Shown piece by piece: positions 45,650 to 53,534 of a stretch of DNA of 64,000 nucleotides. Where the stretch lies: the NCBI GenBank assembly GCA_029257185.1, contig JARICT010000032.1:1-64000 (forward strand). The letters are read 5' to 3'. Under the pieces are notes generated by a model. That model did not search any database and had not been told where the DNA came from. It saw only the letters and a list, made by a program, of their open reading frames with translations. The translations under genes were made by a program, and so were the position numbers. How positions within the stretch are numbered: position 1 is the first letter of the stretch; each line of letters starts with the position of its first letter. The DNA comes from Quadrisphaera sp. GTDB lineage: Bacteria > Actinomycetota > Actinomycetes > Actinomycetales > Quadrisphaeraceae.

Positions 45650-46432
45650 ATGGATCAGCGCACGTGGAGCACCGCGGAGGTGGCCGCCATGACGGGGCTG
45701 ACCTCGAGGACGCTGCGCCACTACGACGCCATCGGCCTCGTGCGCCCGGCGTTCACCGGCCACGGGGGCCTGCGGCACTACGGCAGCGAGGAGCTGCTGA
45801 CGCTGCAGGAGGTGCTCGTGCTGCGCGAGCTCGGGCTCCGGCTCGACGTCGTGGCGCGGGTGCTCTCCGGCGAGCGCGACCGGCTCGAGGCCCTGCGGGG
45901 CCACGAGGCGGCGCTCCGCCAGGAGTCGGCCCGGGTGGGCCGGCTCGCCGACACCGTCGCCCGCACCCTCGTCCACCTCGAAGGAGGCACCACCATGTCC
46001 GAGGACGACACCACCACGATGTTCGACGGCGCCCGGCTCGACGCCGACCGCGCCGCGTACGAGGAGAAGCTCGTCGCCGAGCACGGCGAGGGGGTGCGGG
46101 CGGCGTTCCGCCAGTCCGAGCAGCGCACCGCCGGCTGGGGGCAGCAGCAGTACGAGAGCGCCGCCGCGGAGTGGGACGCGCTCGCGGCACGCTTCGTGGC
46201 GCTGCTGCGCTCGGGTGAGGCGGCGGGCGGCGAGGCGGCGCAGGCGCTCACGGCGGAGCACTTCGCCTCCGTGGCGCAGTACTGGACGCCGGGCCGCGCC
46301 AGCTACACCGGGCTCGCGCAGACCTACGTCGACGACCCGGCGTTCCGGTCGACGTTCGACGCGAAGGACCCGGCGCTCGCGGGGTACCTGCGCGACGCCA
46401 TGACGGCGTACGCGGAGCGCGAGCTGGCCTGA
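45650..46432 (+). CDS. MerR-family regulator with TipAS antibiotic-recognition domain
   Basis: The 260-residue protein has an N-terminal MerR helix-turn-helix (TAEVAAMTGLTSRTLRHYDAIGLVRP, residues 8-33), a coiled dimer helix to about residue 110, and a TipAS domain from about residue 125 (EHFASVAQYWTPGRASYTGLAQTYVDD). TipA binds thiopeptide antibiotics and activates transcription, including its own. ATG 45650 has GGAGG upstream. An in-frame ATG at 45995 has its own AAGGAGG and would give the TipAS domain alone, as in Streptomyces. Confidence 0.92.
   Translation: MDQRTWSTAEVAAMTGLTSRTLRHYDAIGLVRPAFTGHGGLRHYGSEELLTLQEVLVLRELGLRLDVVARVLSGERDRLEALRGHEAALRQESARVGRLADTVARTLVHLEGGTTMSEDDTTTMFDGARLDADRAAYEEKLVAEHGEGVRAAFRQSEQRTAGWGQQQYESAAAEWDALAARFVALLRSGEAAGGEAAQALTAEHFASVAQYWTPGRASYTGLAQTYVDDPAFRSTFDAKDPALAGYLRDAMTAYAERELA
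45981..45997 (+). promoter_or_regulatory. Internal ribosome site and ATG for a short TipAS product
   Basis: AAGGAGG at 45981-45987 is a near-perfect ribosome site, 7 bases before the in-frame ATG at 45995. The predicted short product would be 145 residues, from MSEDDTTTMFDG to the common stop. Confidence 0.75.
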
Positions 46433-46446
46433 GCGCCGACCCGGAC

Positions 46447-46492
46447 CCTCGCCCGTGCCCGGCGGCCTCGTCGTCGTCGGGCACGGGCGAGG
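46447..46492. terminator. Strong terminator after the TipA-like gene
   Basis: CCTCGCCCGTGCCCG (46447-46461) pairs perfectly with CGGGCACGGGCGAGG (46478-46492) around 16 bases. It starts 15 bases after the stop. Confidence 0.75.
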
Positions 46493-46495
46493 TGG

Positions 46496-46501
46496 CACGC
46501 T
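46496..46501 (+). promoter_or_regulatory. -10-like box 6 bases before the GNAT gene
   Basis: CACGCT is followed by six bases and the GTG at 46508, with no ribosome site. It immediately follows the terminator. Confidence 0.5.
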
Positions 46502-46507
46502 GTCCCG

Positions 46508-47056
46508 GTGCCAGCACCGACCCCTGGCGCCGGGCCCGCGACGGGCTCGGCGCGCACCGTCACGTCCGTGCGCCTCACGGCCTCGACCTACGGCTCCCCA
46601 CAGGCCCGCGAGCTGACCGCGGAGCTGCAGGCCGAGTACGTCCAGCGCTACGGCAGCCCGGACGACGCGCCGCTCGCCGCCGAGGAGCTGGCGCCGCCGT
46701 CCGGAGCCTTCTTCGTCGCCCACGCCGGCGAGGAGCTGGTGGGGATGGTGGGCCTGCGTGCCCACGACGGCGACGACGACACCTCGCCGGGAGCGGGCCT
46801 GCCCAGCGCGGAGATGAAGCGGCTCTACGTGCGCGCCGGCCACCGTCGGCGCGGGTACGCTCGGGCGATCCTGGCGCTCACCGAGCAGCGTGCCCTCGAG
46901 CTCGGCTACGGCCGCCTGGTGCTCGAGACGGGGACCGAGCAGCCCGAGGCGATGGCGCTGTACGCCGCGCAGGGCTACCACCGCATCCCCGGGTTCGGCC
47001 ACTACAGCGGCGAGGAGCTCAGCCGGTGCTTCGCCAAGGTGCTGCGCGCCGGCTGA
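46508..47056 (+). CDS. GNAT-family N-acetyltransferase
   Basis: The 182-residue protein has the acetyl-CoA binding motif in LYVRAGHRRRGYARAILALTEQRALELG and a C-terminal GYHRIPGFGHY. The substrate is unknown. GTG 46508 is supported by the -10-like box six bases upstream; a GTG at 46568 would also keep the whole domain. Its stop lies 3 bases from that of the convergent oxidase gene. Confidence 0.88.
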   Translation: MPAPTPGAGPATGSARTVTSVRLTASTYGSPQARELTAELQAEYVQRYGSPDDAPLAAEELAPPSGAFFVAHAGEELVGMVGLRAHDGDDDTSPGAGLPSAEMKRLYVRAGHRRRGYARAILALTEQRALELGYGRLVLETGTEQPEAMALYAAQGYHRIPGFGHYSGEELSRCFAKVLRAG

Positions 47057-47059
47057 GGC

Positions 47060-48394
47060 TCAGCCCTCGGTCAGCAGGTCCGGGGTGAGATCGCCCAGGT
47101 CCGCGCAGCCGCTCAGGGTCATGGCGATGGACAGCTCGCCCAGCAGGTGCTCCACCACCGCGGTGACGCCGCGCTCCGCGGCGAGCGCGAGGCCGTACAC
47201 GTACGGACGCCCGAGCAGCACCGCGCGGGCGCCCAGCGCGAGGGCCACCATGACGTCGGCGGCGCCGCGCACCCCGCTGTCGAAGAGCACCGGCACGCGG
47301 CCCGCCACCTCGGCGACCACGCCGGGCAGGGCGTCGAGGGCGGCTGTTGCCCCGTCGACCTGGCGACCTCCGTGGTTGGACACGACGATCCCGTCCACGC
47401 CGTGCTCCAGCGCGAGCGCCGCGTCACCGCGGTCCTGGACGCCCTTGACGAGGATCGGCAGGTCCGTCAGGGCCCGCAGGAACGCGAGGTCGCCCCACCG
47501 CAGCGCCGGGTCGGCGAACACGTCCAGGAAGGTCTCCACGGCCGCGCGGGGCAGCGGGGAGCGCAGGTTCTCCAGCAGCGGCCCCGGGTAGCGGCGGGCC
47601 GTGGACACGAGCGTGGTCAGCGCGCCCGGCCCGGGCAGCGGGCCGTCGCGCAGCACGCCGCTGCCGCCCGCGGCCGCCCGGGCGCGGACCAGCTCGGTGA
47701 ACACCGGGTCGGAGGTGTACTGGGCGATGCCCATGCCACGGGTGAAGGGCAGCGAGCCGAGCTGCAGGTCCAGGGGGCGCCAGCCGAGCATCGTCGTGTC
47801 GAGCGTGACCACGATCGCGGTGGAGCCGATGGCCTCCGCGCGGCGCACGAAGCTGGTGATGAGGTCCCGGTCCTTGCTCCAGTAGAGCTGGAACCACCGT
47901 GGCGCCTCGCCCAGCGCCTGCGCGGTGGCTTCCATCGGGTGCGAGCCCTGCGTGGAGATCACCATCGGGACGCCGGTCCGCGCGGACGAGCGCGCCACCG
48001 CCAGGTCACCGCCCCTGTCAGCCTGCTCGAGCACGCCGATGGGCGCGAGGAGCACGGGGGCCGGCAGGTGCTCGCCGAACAGCTCGAGCGAGGTGTCGGG
48101 GCGCGCCGCCCCCCGCAGCATCCGCGGCACCAGGCGCCGCCGCTCGAACGCTTCCCGGTTGGCGCGGGCGGTGCGCTGCTGCCCTGCGGAGCCCGCGACG
48201 TAGGCCCACGACCGCCGGCTCATGCGCCGCTGCGCCGCGGCCTCCAGCGCCTCGGGCAGCACGGGGAGCGGCGGCGTGCGCCCGAGCGCGCCGGCCCGGT
48301 AGATCGAGGTCTGCACCGCCCGGCCGGCGTGCTCGCCGGGGACCTCCCGCACGTCGTGCTGGTGGGCTGGAGCGGTGACCCTGGTCTGCGTCAT
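47060..48394 (-). CDS. FMN-dependent alpha-hydroxyacid oxidase (lactate oxidase/monooxygenase-like)
   Basis: The 444-residue TIM-barrel flavoprotein has the family active site IVVSNHGGRQVDGA with the base His341, WFQLYW near residue 170, and VLFDSGVRGAADV and AVLLGRPYVYG near the end. Family members oxidise L-2-hydroxyacids to 2-oxoacids and reduce oxygen to hydrogen peroxide, or decarboxylate in the monooxygenase branch. The substrate size is unknown. It is divergent from a CYP152 peroxygenase gene 79 bases away. ATG 48394 has a -10-like GATGCT 6 bases upstream. Confidence 0.88.
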   Translation of the reverse strand: MTQTRVTAPAHQHDVREVPGEHAGRAVQTSIYRAGALGRTPPLPVLPEALEAAAQRRMSRRSWAYVAGSAGQQRTARANREAFERRRLVPRMLRGAARPDTSLELFGEHLPAPVLLAPIGVLEQADRGGDLAVARSSARTGVPMVISTQGSHPMEATAQALGEAPRWFQLYWSKDRDLITSFVRRAEAIGSTAIVVTLDTTMLGWRPLDLQLGSLPFTRGMGIAQYTSDPVFTELVRARAAAGGSGVLRDGPLPGPGALTTLVSTARRYPGPLLENLRSPLPRAAVETFLDVFADPALRWGDLAFLRALTDLPILVKGVQDRGDAALALEHGVDGIVVSNHGGRQVDGATAALDALPGVVAEVAGRVPVLFDSGVRGAADVMVALALGARAVLLGRPYVYGLALAAERGVTAVVEHLLGELSIAMTLSGCADLGDLTPDLLTEG

Positions 48395-48400
48395 CGGCCC

Positions 48401-48406
48401 AGCATC
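48401..48406 (-). promoter_or_regulatory. -10-like box 6 bases before the alpha-hydroxyacid oxidase gene
   Basis: On the minus strand GATGCT is followed by six bases and the ATG at 48394; no ribosome site is present. Confidence 0.5.
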
Positions 48407-48461
48407 GACCCGGCCGCTCGTCGTCGCACGTCCTCCCCGTGCGATCACGTCGCCGGGCTGC

Positions 48462-48467
48462 CAGCCT
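48462..48467 (+). promoter_or_regulatory. -10-like box 6 bases before the CYP152 gene
   Basis: CAGCCT is followed by six bases and the ATG at 48474, with no ribosome site. Confidence 0.45.
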
Positions 48468-48473
48468 CGGGCC

Positions 48474-49736
48474 ATGACACCGACACCCGACGTCGCCCCG
48501 CGCGACGCAGCCCCCGTCCCCAGCCTCGGCTTCCTGGCCCAGGGCTACCGGTTCGGCGCGAACCGCTTCCGCCGCTACCGCAGCGACGTCGTGCAGACCC
48601 GCCTCGCTGCGGAGAAGACCACGCTGATCGCGGGTGAGGAGGCCGCTGAGGTCCTCTACGACACCGCGAAGTTCCAGCGGGACGGCGCCATGCCGCTGCC
48701 CGTGCGGCAGACGCTGCTCGGGGTGGGCGGCGTGCAGGGCCTCGACGGGGAGCAGCACCGTTCCCGCAAGGCCATGCTGCTCTCGTTCATGAACGCCGAC
48801 CGCTCACCCGAGGTGGCGAGGCTCTTCGCGCTCCAGTGGCGGGCCGCCCTGCCGGCGTGGAGCCGGGCCGGGAGCATCGTGCTGCTCGACGAGAGCGCGA
48901 AGCTGCTGTGCCGCGCCGTGTGCGAGTGGTCCGGAGTGCCGCTGGCCGAGGACGAGGTGGACGTGCGGACCGCGGACCTGCGCTCGCTCATCGAGGACGT
49001 CGGGGACTTCCGGCCGTGGAACATCGGCTACTTCCGCGCCCGCGCCGCACGGACCCGCGCCGAGGCGTGGGGCTCCTCGCTCATCGAGAGGACCCGCAGC
49101 GGCGAGCTCACGCCGCCGGCCGACAGCCCGCTCGCCGTGGTGGCGGCCTACCGGGAGGACGGCCAGCTGCTCGAGACCCGCATCGCCGCCGTGGACCTGC
49201 TCAACGTGCTGCGCCCGACGGTGGCCATCCACCGCTGGATCGCGCTCGCGGGCCTCGCCCTCGAGCTGCACCCCCGGTGGAAGGAGGAGCTGAGGGACAG
49301 CGACGACGACGTCGAGGCGTTCGTCCACGAGGTGCGCCGCTACTACCCGTTCTTCCCCATGGTCGCGGGCAAGGTGCGCCAGGCGTTCGAGTGGCGCGGG
49401 GTGAGGTTCCCGGTCGGACGGCGGGTCATGCTCGACATCACCGCGACCGACCACGACCCCCGGACCTTCGACGCCCCGGAGGAGTTCCGCCCGGAGCGCT
49501 TCCACGACTGGGACGGCAGCGCCTTCAGCTTCGTCCCGCAGGGCGGCGGCGACCACGCCACCGGCCACCGCTGCTCGGGGGAGTGGATCACCATCGACGT
49601 CATGGCCGCCGCGGTACGTCTGCTCACGCGGGAGACGGCCTACGAGGCTCCCGCGCAGGACCTGCGGGTCAGCTGGCGGCGGATGCCCACCGCGCCGCGC
49701 AGCGGGCTGGTCATGTCCGGCGTGCGCGCGGCCTGA
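48474..49736 (+). CDS. Cytochrome P450 fatty-acid peroxygenase (CYP152 family)
   Basis: CYP152 enzymes use hydrogen peroxide, not a reductase, to hydroxylate or decarboxylate fatty acids. The family hallmarks are present: Arg247-Pro248 in LNVLRPTVAI, which replaces the usual acid-alcohol pair and binds the substrate carboxylate, and the haem Cys367 in QGGGDHATGHRCSGEW. At the position that is His85 in the decarboxylase OleT, this protein has Gln88 (VQGLDGEQH), as in the hydroxylases BSbeta and SPalpha. Hydroxylation of fatty acids at C2 or C3 is therefore more likely than alkene formation. 420 residues, typical length. Confidence 0.93.
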   Translation: MTPTPDVAPRDAAPVPSLGFLAQGYRFGANRFRRYRSDVVQTRLAAEKTTLIAGEEAAEVLYDTAKFQRDGAMPLPVRQTLLGVGGVQGLDGEQHRSRKAMLLSFMNADRSPEVARLFALQWRAALPAWSRAGSIVLLDESAKLLCRAVCEWSGVPLAEDEVDVRTADLRSLIEDVGDFRPWNIGYFRARAARTRAEAWGSSLIERTRSGELTPPADSPLAVVAAYREDGQLLETRIAAVDLLNVLRPTVAIHRWIALAGLALELHPRWKEELRDSDDDVEAFVHEVRRYYPFFPMVAGKVRQAFEWRGVRFPVGRRVMLDITATDHDPRTFDAPEEFRPERFHDWDGSAFSFVPQGGGDHATGHRCSGEWITIDVMAAAVRLLTRETAYEAPAQDLRVSWRRMPTAPRSGLVMSGVRAA

Positions 49737-49753
49737 GCCGCCGGCCAGGACGG

Positions 49754-49796
49754 ACGAACGGCGAGGCGCCCCGGAGATGGGTGCCTCGCCGTTCGT
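49754..49796. terminator. Strong terminator after the CYP152 gene
   Basis: An 18-base stem (49754-49771 with 49779-49796; one G-T pair) starts ACGAACGGCG and ends CGCCGTTCGT around a 7-base loop. It lies between convergent genes. Confidence 0.85.
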
Positions 49797-49844
49797 GACG
49801 TGCGGGGCGGCCCTGAGCCGTCGCCGACCCGGGCGCGCGGTGGC

Positions 49845-50324
49845 TCAGGCCTTCGACGTGCCCTTGTCCGCCACGGGCTTGGTGTCGGGGGTGGCCTTGC
49901 TGTCGGCGAAGCCGCTGTCGGGCGAGGCCACGCCGGACCCGGAGGCGTCGTGGTCCGTGTTCTCCGAGCGGGCGGTCACCGGGCCCGGCGCCTTCGAGCC
50001 GGTGGTCGGAGCGCCAGAGGGCTTCTGGCCCGAGCCGGAGGTGGTGGACGACGACGAGCTCTTCCCGCTCACGTCCTTGCCGGTCTTCTCCTCGACCTTC
50101 GAGGTGGCCTGGTCGACGAGCTTGGCCGCCTGCGGCGAGCTGGAGGCCGCAGCCTTGGCGCCCTTGACGGCCTGGTCCTGGGCGGCGTCGACGCCCTGCT
50201 GGACCTTGGGGTTGTTCCAGGTCTTGGCTGCGGCGGTCTTGATCTGCTCGTACCGCTGGCGGCCCGCTGCGGCGCCCAGCACGTAGCCGACGCCCACGCC
50301 GGCGAGGAAGCTGATCTTGCCCAT
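49845..50324 (-). CDS. YtxH-like small membrane-associated protein
   Basis: The 159-residue protein starts MGKISFLAGVGVGYVLGAAA, a Gly-rich hydrophobic segment, followed by GRQRYEQIKTAAAKTWNNP, the usual YtxH pattern. The rest is Ala/Ser/Lys-rich and probably disordered. Members are linked to general stress in Firmicutes; the function is not known. ATG 50324 has AGGAG upstream. Confidence 0.8.
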   Translation of the reverse strand: MGKISFLAGVGVGYVLGAAAGRQRYEQIKTAAAKTWNNPKVQQGVDAAQDQAVKGAKAAASSSPQAAKLVDQATSKVEEKTGKDVSGKSSSSSTTSGSGQKPSGAPTTGSKAPGPVTARSENTDHDASGSGVASPDSGFADSKATPDTKPVADKGTSKA

Positions 50325-50441
50325 GGTGGTGCTCCTGATCTCTCGGGGTCCCCGGTCTGCCCGGGCTGCCGCTCGTGCGGCCTCGGTGCCAGTCTTACCG
50401 ACGATCGCCGCCGACCGCACGCGCGGTCGGCGGCGGCGCTC

Positions 50442-51818
50442 TCACCGGTCGGTGGTGAGCGTCGAGGTGATGGCGGTGCTCAGCACGTCCAGGGCGTCGT
50501 CCAGCAGGTGGTCCTCCATGGTCAGCGGCGGCAGGAGCCGCAGGACGTTGCCGCCCGTGCCGCAGACGAGGGTCACGACACCGGCGGCGTGGCACGCGGC
50601 GCTGATGGCCGCCGCGGACGTCGGGTCGGGGTCCAGCGTGCCGGGGCGGACGAGCTCGATGGCGACCATCGCCCCCCGCCCGCGGACCTCGGCGATGCCC
50701 GGCAGGTCCGTCGCGAGCGGCCGCAGCACCGCCGTGATCCGCTCACCGAGACGCCGGGCGGCTGCGGCGAGGTCGTCGCGCTCGATGACCTCCATCGCGG
50801 CCAGCGCCGCGGCGCAGACCACGGGGTTGCCGCCGAAGGTCCCTCCCAGCCCGCCGCCGTGCACGGCGTCGAGGACCTCGGCCCGCCCGACGATGCCCGC
50901 CAGCGGCAGCCCCCCGGCGATGCCCTTCGCGAGCGCCACGACGTCGGGCAGCACCCCCTCGTCCTGGCAGGCGAACAGGTCCCCGGTGCGCGCGAAGCCG
51001 GTCTGGACCTCGTCGGCCACGAGCAGCGCCCCGTTCTCGCGGCACCAGCGCGCCAGCTCGGGGAGGAAGCCCGGCGCGGGGACGATGAAGCCGCCCTCGC
51101 CCTGGATCGGCTCGACGACCACGCACGCCACCTGGTCGGCGCCCACCTGGGTCTCGACGTCAGCGAGCGCGCGCCGGGCGGCCTGCTCCCCGGTCATGCC
51201 CTCCGGGTCGCGCAGCGGGTAGGACATCGGGGCGCGGTGCACCTCGGAGGCGAACGGACCGAAGCCGCGCTTGTACGGCATGGCCTTCGCCGTCATGGCC
51301 ATCGTGAGGTTGGTGCGTCCGTGGTACGCGTGGTCGAAGACGACCACCGCGTCACGACCGGTCGCGTGGCGAGCCACCTTGACGGCGTTCTCGACGGCCT
51401 CGGCGCCGGAGTTGAACAGCGCAGCCTTCACGCCGCCGTCGCCGTCGGTGCGCCGCACCGGGGCCACCTGGGTGAGCCGCTCGCAGACGGCCACGTACCC
51501 CTCGTAGGGGTTGACCATGAAGCAGGAGTGGGTGAGCGCGGCGGCCTGCTCGGCCACCGCCGCTGCCACCTCGGGGTGGGCGTGGCCCACGTTGACCACC
51601 GCGATGCCCGAGCCGAGGTCGATGAGCTGGTTCCCGTCGACGTCGACGAGCACCGCCCCGCCGGCCCGCTCGAGGTAGGCCGGGAGCGTCGAGCCCACGG
51701 CGCTGGTGACCGCGGCGGTGCGCCGGGCGTGGAGGGCCTTCGACCTGGGTCCGGGGATCTCGGTGACCAGCCGTCGCCGCTGCTCCACGCCGGTCTCTGA
51801 CTGCGTCGTCATCGTCAT
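50442..51818 (-). CDS. gabT: 4-aminobutyrate--2-oxoglutarate aminotransferase
   Basis: This class III PLP enzyme of 458 residues has the GabT pattern [70 protein letters not shown] and Lys298 in [14 protein letters not shown]. It turns GABA and 2-oxoglutarate into succinate semialdehyde and glutamate, the step after the polyamine genes at 24605-28167. No succinate-semialdehyde dehydrogenase is in the window. The start is fixed by TACCCT 6 bases upstream. Confidence 0.93.
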   Translation of the reverse strand: MTMTTQSETGVEQRRRLVTEIPGPRSKALHARRTAAVTSAVGSTLPAYLERAGGAVLVDVDGNQLIDLGSGIAVVNVGHAHPEVAAAVAEQAAALTHSCFMVNPYEGYVAVCERLTQVAPVRRTDGDGGVKAALFNSGAEAVENAVKVARHATGRDAVVVFDHAYHGRTNLTMAMTAKAMPYKRGFGPFASEVHRAPMSYPLRDPEGMTGEQAARRALADVETQVGADQVACVVVEPIQGEGGFIVPAPGFLPELARWCRENGALLVADEVQTGFARTGDLFACQDEGVLPDVVALAKGIAGGLPLAGIVGRAEVLDAVHGGGLGGTFGGNPVVCAAALAAMEVIERDDLAAAARRLGERITAVLRPLATDLPGIAEVRGRGAMVAIELVRPGTLDPDPTSAAAISAACHAAGVVTLVCGTGGNVLRLLPPLTMEDHLLDDALDVLSTAITSTLTTDR

Positions 51819-51824
51819 CCCACG

Positions 51825-51830
51825 AGGGTA
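51825..51830 (-). promoter_or_regulatory. -10 box 6 bases before gabT
   Basis: On the minus strand TACCCT is followed by six bases and the ATG at 51818. It matches TANNNT and suggests a leaderless message. Confidence 0.55.
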
Positions 51831-51926
51831 GGCCCGCGCCGCAACCCCGGCGCTCCCCGATGCCGCTGCGGGCAGCGGTCCACCCGGACGCTCGCACGAG
51901 ACGCCTCGCCCGAGCGCCCGAGCGTC

Positions 51927-52256
51927 CTACCGCTCGTCGACGGCCATCTCGCCGAGCAGCGACCACCCGCTGCCGTCGGCCGTGGTGTTGATGACCCGCG
52001 GCGTCGCGCTCAGGTAGCGGGGCAGCGCGGCCGCAGCCGCGGAGAAGTGCTCCGAGCCCACGTGAGCGGCGGCCGCGTCGTCGTCGGCGAAGGCTTCGAG
52101 CAGCACGTACTCGCTCGCGTCCTCGAGGTTGCGGGACCAGTCGAACCAGAGGCAGCCGGGCTCGGCGCGCACCGCCGCGGTGAAGTCCGCGACGATCCGC
52201 GGCCACGCGTCGGCGTGCTCGGGCAGGACGGGGAAGCGGGCCATGATGACGATCAC
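51927..52256 (-). CDS. Antibiotic biosynthesis monooxygenase (ABM) domain protein
   Basis: The 109-residue ferredoxin-like protein has the ABM pattern [48 protein letters not shown] and [15 protein letters not shown]. Many members oxidise quinone-like compounds or are of unknown role. GTG 52256 has CACAGT 6 bases upstream on the minus strand. It is divergent from dxr. Confidence 0.85.
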   Translation of the reverse strand: MIVIMARFPVLPEHADAWPRIVADFTAAVRAEPGCLWFDWSRNLEDASEYVLLEAFADDDAAAAHVGSEHFSAAAAALPRYLSATPRVINTTADGSGWSLLGEMAVDER

Positions 52257-52262
52257 GTCACC

Positions 52263-52268
52263 ACTGTG
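52263..52268 (-). promoter_or_regulatory. -10-like box 6 bases before the ABM gene
   Basis: On the minus strand CACAGT is followed by six bases and the GTG at 52256. The divergent dxr box lies 49 bases away. Confidence 0.45.
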
Positions 52269-52316
52269 GCAGGTCAGCCAGCACCGCGCCGCCGCGGACC
52301 ACCCAGCCTGGCGCCG

Positions 52317-52322
52317 CACAAT
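52317..52322 (+). promoter_or_regulatory. -10-like box 6 bases before dxr
   Basis: CACAAT is followed by six bases and the GTG at 52329, with no ribosome site. Confidence 0.5.
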
Positions 52323-52328
52323 GGCGGC

Positions 52329-53534
52329 GTGAGTCCCCGCGACGTCGTCCTGCTCGGCTCGACCGGCAGCATCGGTACCCAGGCGATCGAGGTCGTCACC
52401 GCCAACCCCGGACGGTTCCGCGTGGTGGGTCTGTCCGCCGGGGGGAGCGACGTCGACCTCCTCGCCCGCCAGGCCCTCGAGCTGGGGGTGGCGGTGGTCG
52501 CCGTCGCCCGCGCCGACGCCGCGGAGCCGCTGCGCGACGCGCTCGTGGTGGCGGCCGCCGGCGCGCGCCTCCCGCACGTGGTCGCGGGGCCGGACGCTGC
52601 GACCGAGGTGGCGGCCATGGACTGCGACGTGGTCCTCAACGGGATCACCGGATCGGTCGGGCTCGCCCCGACGCTGGCCGCGCTCGCGGCGGGCTCGACG
52701 CTGGCGCTGGCCAACAAGGAGTCGCTCGTCGTCGGCGGACGCCTCGTGACCGACGCCGCGGCCCCCGGCCAGATCGTCCCGGTGGACTCCGAGCACTCCG
52801 CCATCGCCCAGGCCCTGCGCGGCGGGAGCACCGGCGAGGTGCGACGCCTGGTCGTCACCGCGTCCGGCGGCCCCTTCCGCGGGTACGCCCGCGAGCAGAT
52901 GGCCGGTGTCACCCCCGAGCAGGCCGGCGCGCACCCCACGTGGGACATGGGACCGGTCATCACCATCAACTCCGCCACGCTGGTCAACAAGGGGCTGGAG
53001 GTCATCGAGGCGCACCTCCTCTTCGACGTCCCCCTGGAGCGCATCGACGTGGTCGTCCACCCGCAGTCGGTCGTCCACTCGATGGTCGAGTTCACCGACG
53101 GCTCGACGCTGGCCCAGGCGTCCCCGCCGGACATGCGCCTGCCCATCGCGCTGGGTCTGCAGTGGCCACACCGCCTCCCGCGCGCCGGGTACGGCCTGGA
53201 CCTCACGGCCGCGCAGTCGTGGACGTTCGAGCCGCTCGACGAGGAGGCCTTCCCCGCGGTCGCGCTGTGCCGGGCCGCAGCGACCGCCGGGGGGAGCGCC
53301 ACGGCCGTGCTCAACGCGGCGAACGAGGAGGCCGTCGGCGCGTTCCGCGACGGCCGGCTGTCCTTCACCGGCATCGTGGACCTCGTGAGCGAGGTGGTGG
53401 CGGCGCGCCCGGCCGACGAGGGGGGTCCGACCCTCGAGGCGGTGCTGGCCGCGGAGCGGTGGGCCAGGGCCGCGGCGCGCGAGCGGGTGGCGGCGCGCGA
53501 GCGGGTGGCGGCGACCTCGGGCGGGCAGGGGTGA
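52329..53534 (+). CDS. dxr: 1-deoxy-D-xylulose-5-phosphate reductoisomerase
   Basis: Dxr makes methylerythritol 4-phosphate in the non-mevalonate isoprenoid pathway. The 401-residue protein has the NADPH site [26 protein letters not shown], the metal/substrate segment [13 protein letters not shown] and ASGGPFRGY. The C-terminus has a short duplicated ARERVA sequence. Its stop overlaps rseP by four bases. The pathway partner ispG is at 58732. Confidence 0.96.
   Translation: MSPRDVVLLGSTGSIGTQAIEVVTANPGRFRVVGLSAGGSDVDLLARQALELGVAVVAVARADAAEPLRDALVVAAAGARLPHVVAGPDAATEVAAMDCDVVLNGITGSVGLAPTLAALAAGSTLALANKESLVVGGRLVTDAAAPGQIVPVDSEHSAIAQALRGGSTGEVRRLVVTASGGPFRGYAREQMAGVTPEQAGAHPTWDMGPVITINSATLVNKGLEVIEAHLLFDVPLERIDVVVHPQSVVHSMVEFTDGSTLAQASPPDMRLPIALGLQWPHRLPRAGYGLDLTAAQSWTFEPLDEEAFPAVALCRAAATAGGSATAVLNAANEEAVGAFRDGRLSFTGIVDLVSEVVAARPADEGGPTLEAVLAAERWARAAARERVAARERVAATSGGQG

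Noticed and set aside
48474-49736. OleT-type alkene-forming decarboxylase
   Set aside because: The His85-equivalent is Gln88, as in the hydroxylating CYP152 enzymes.
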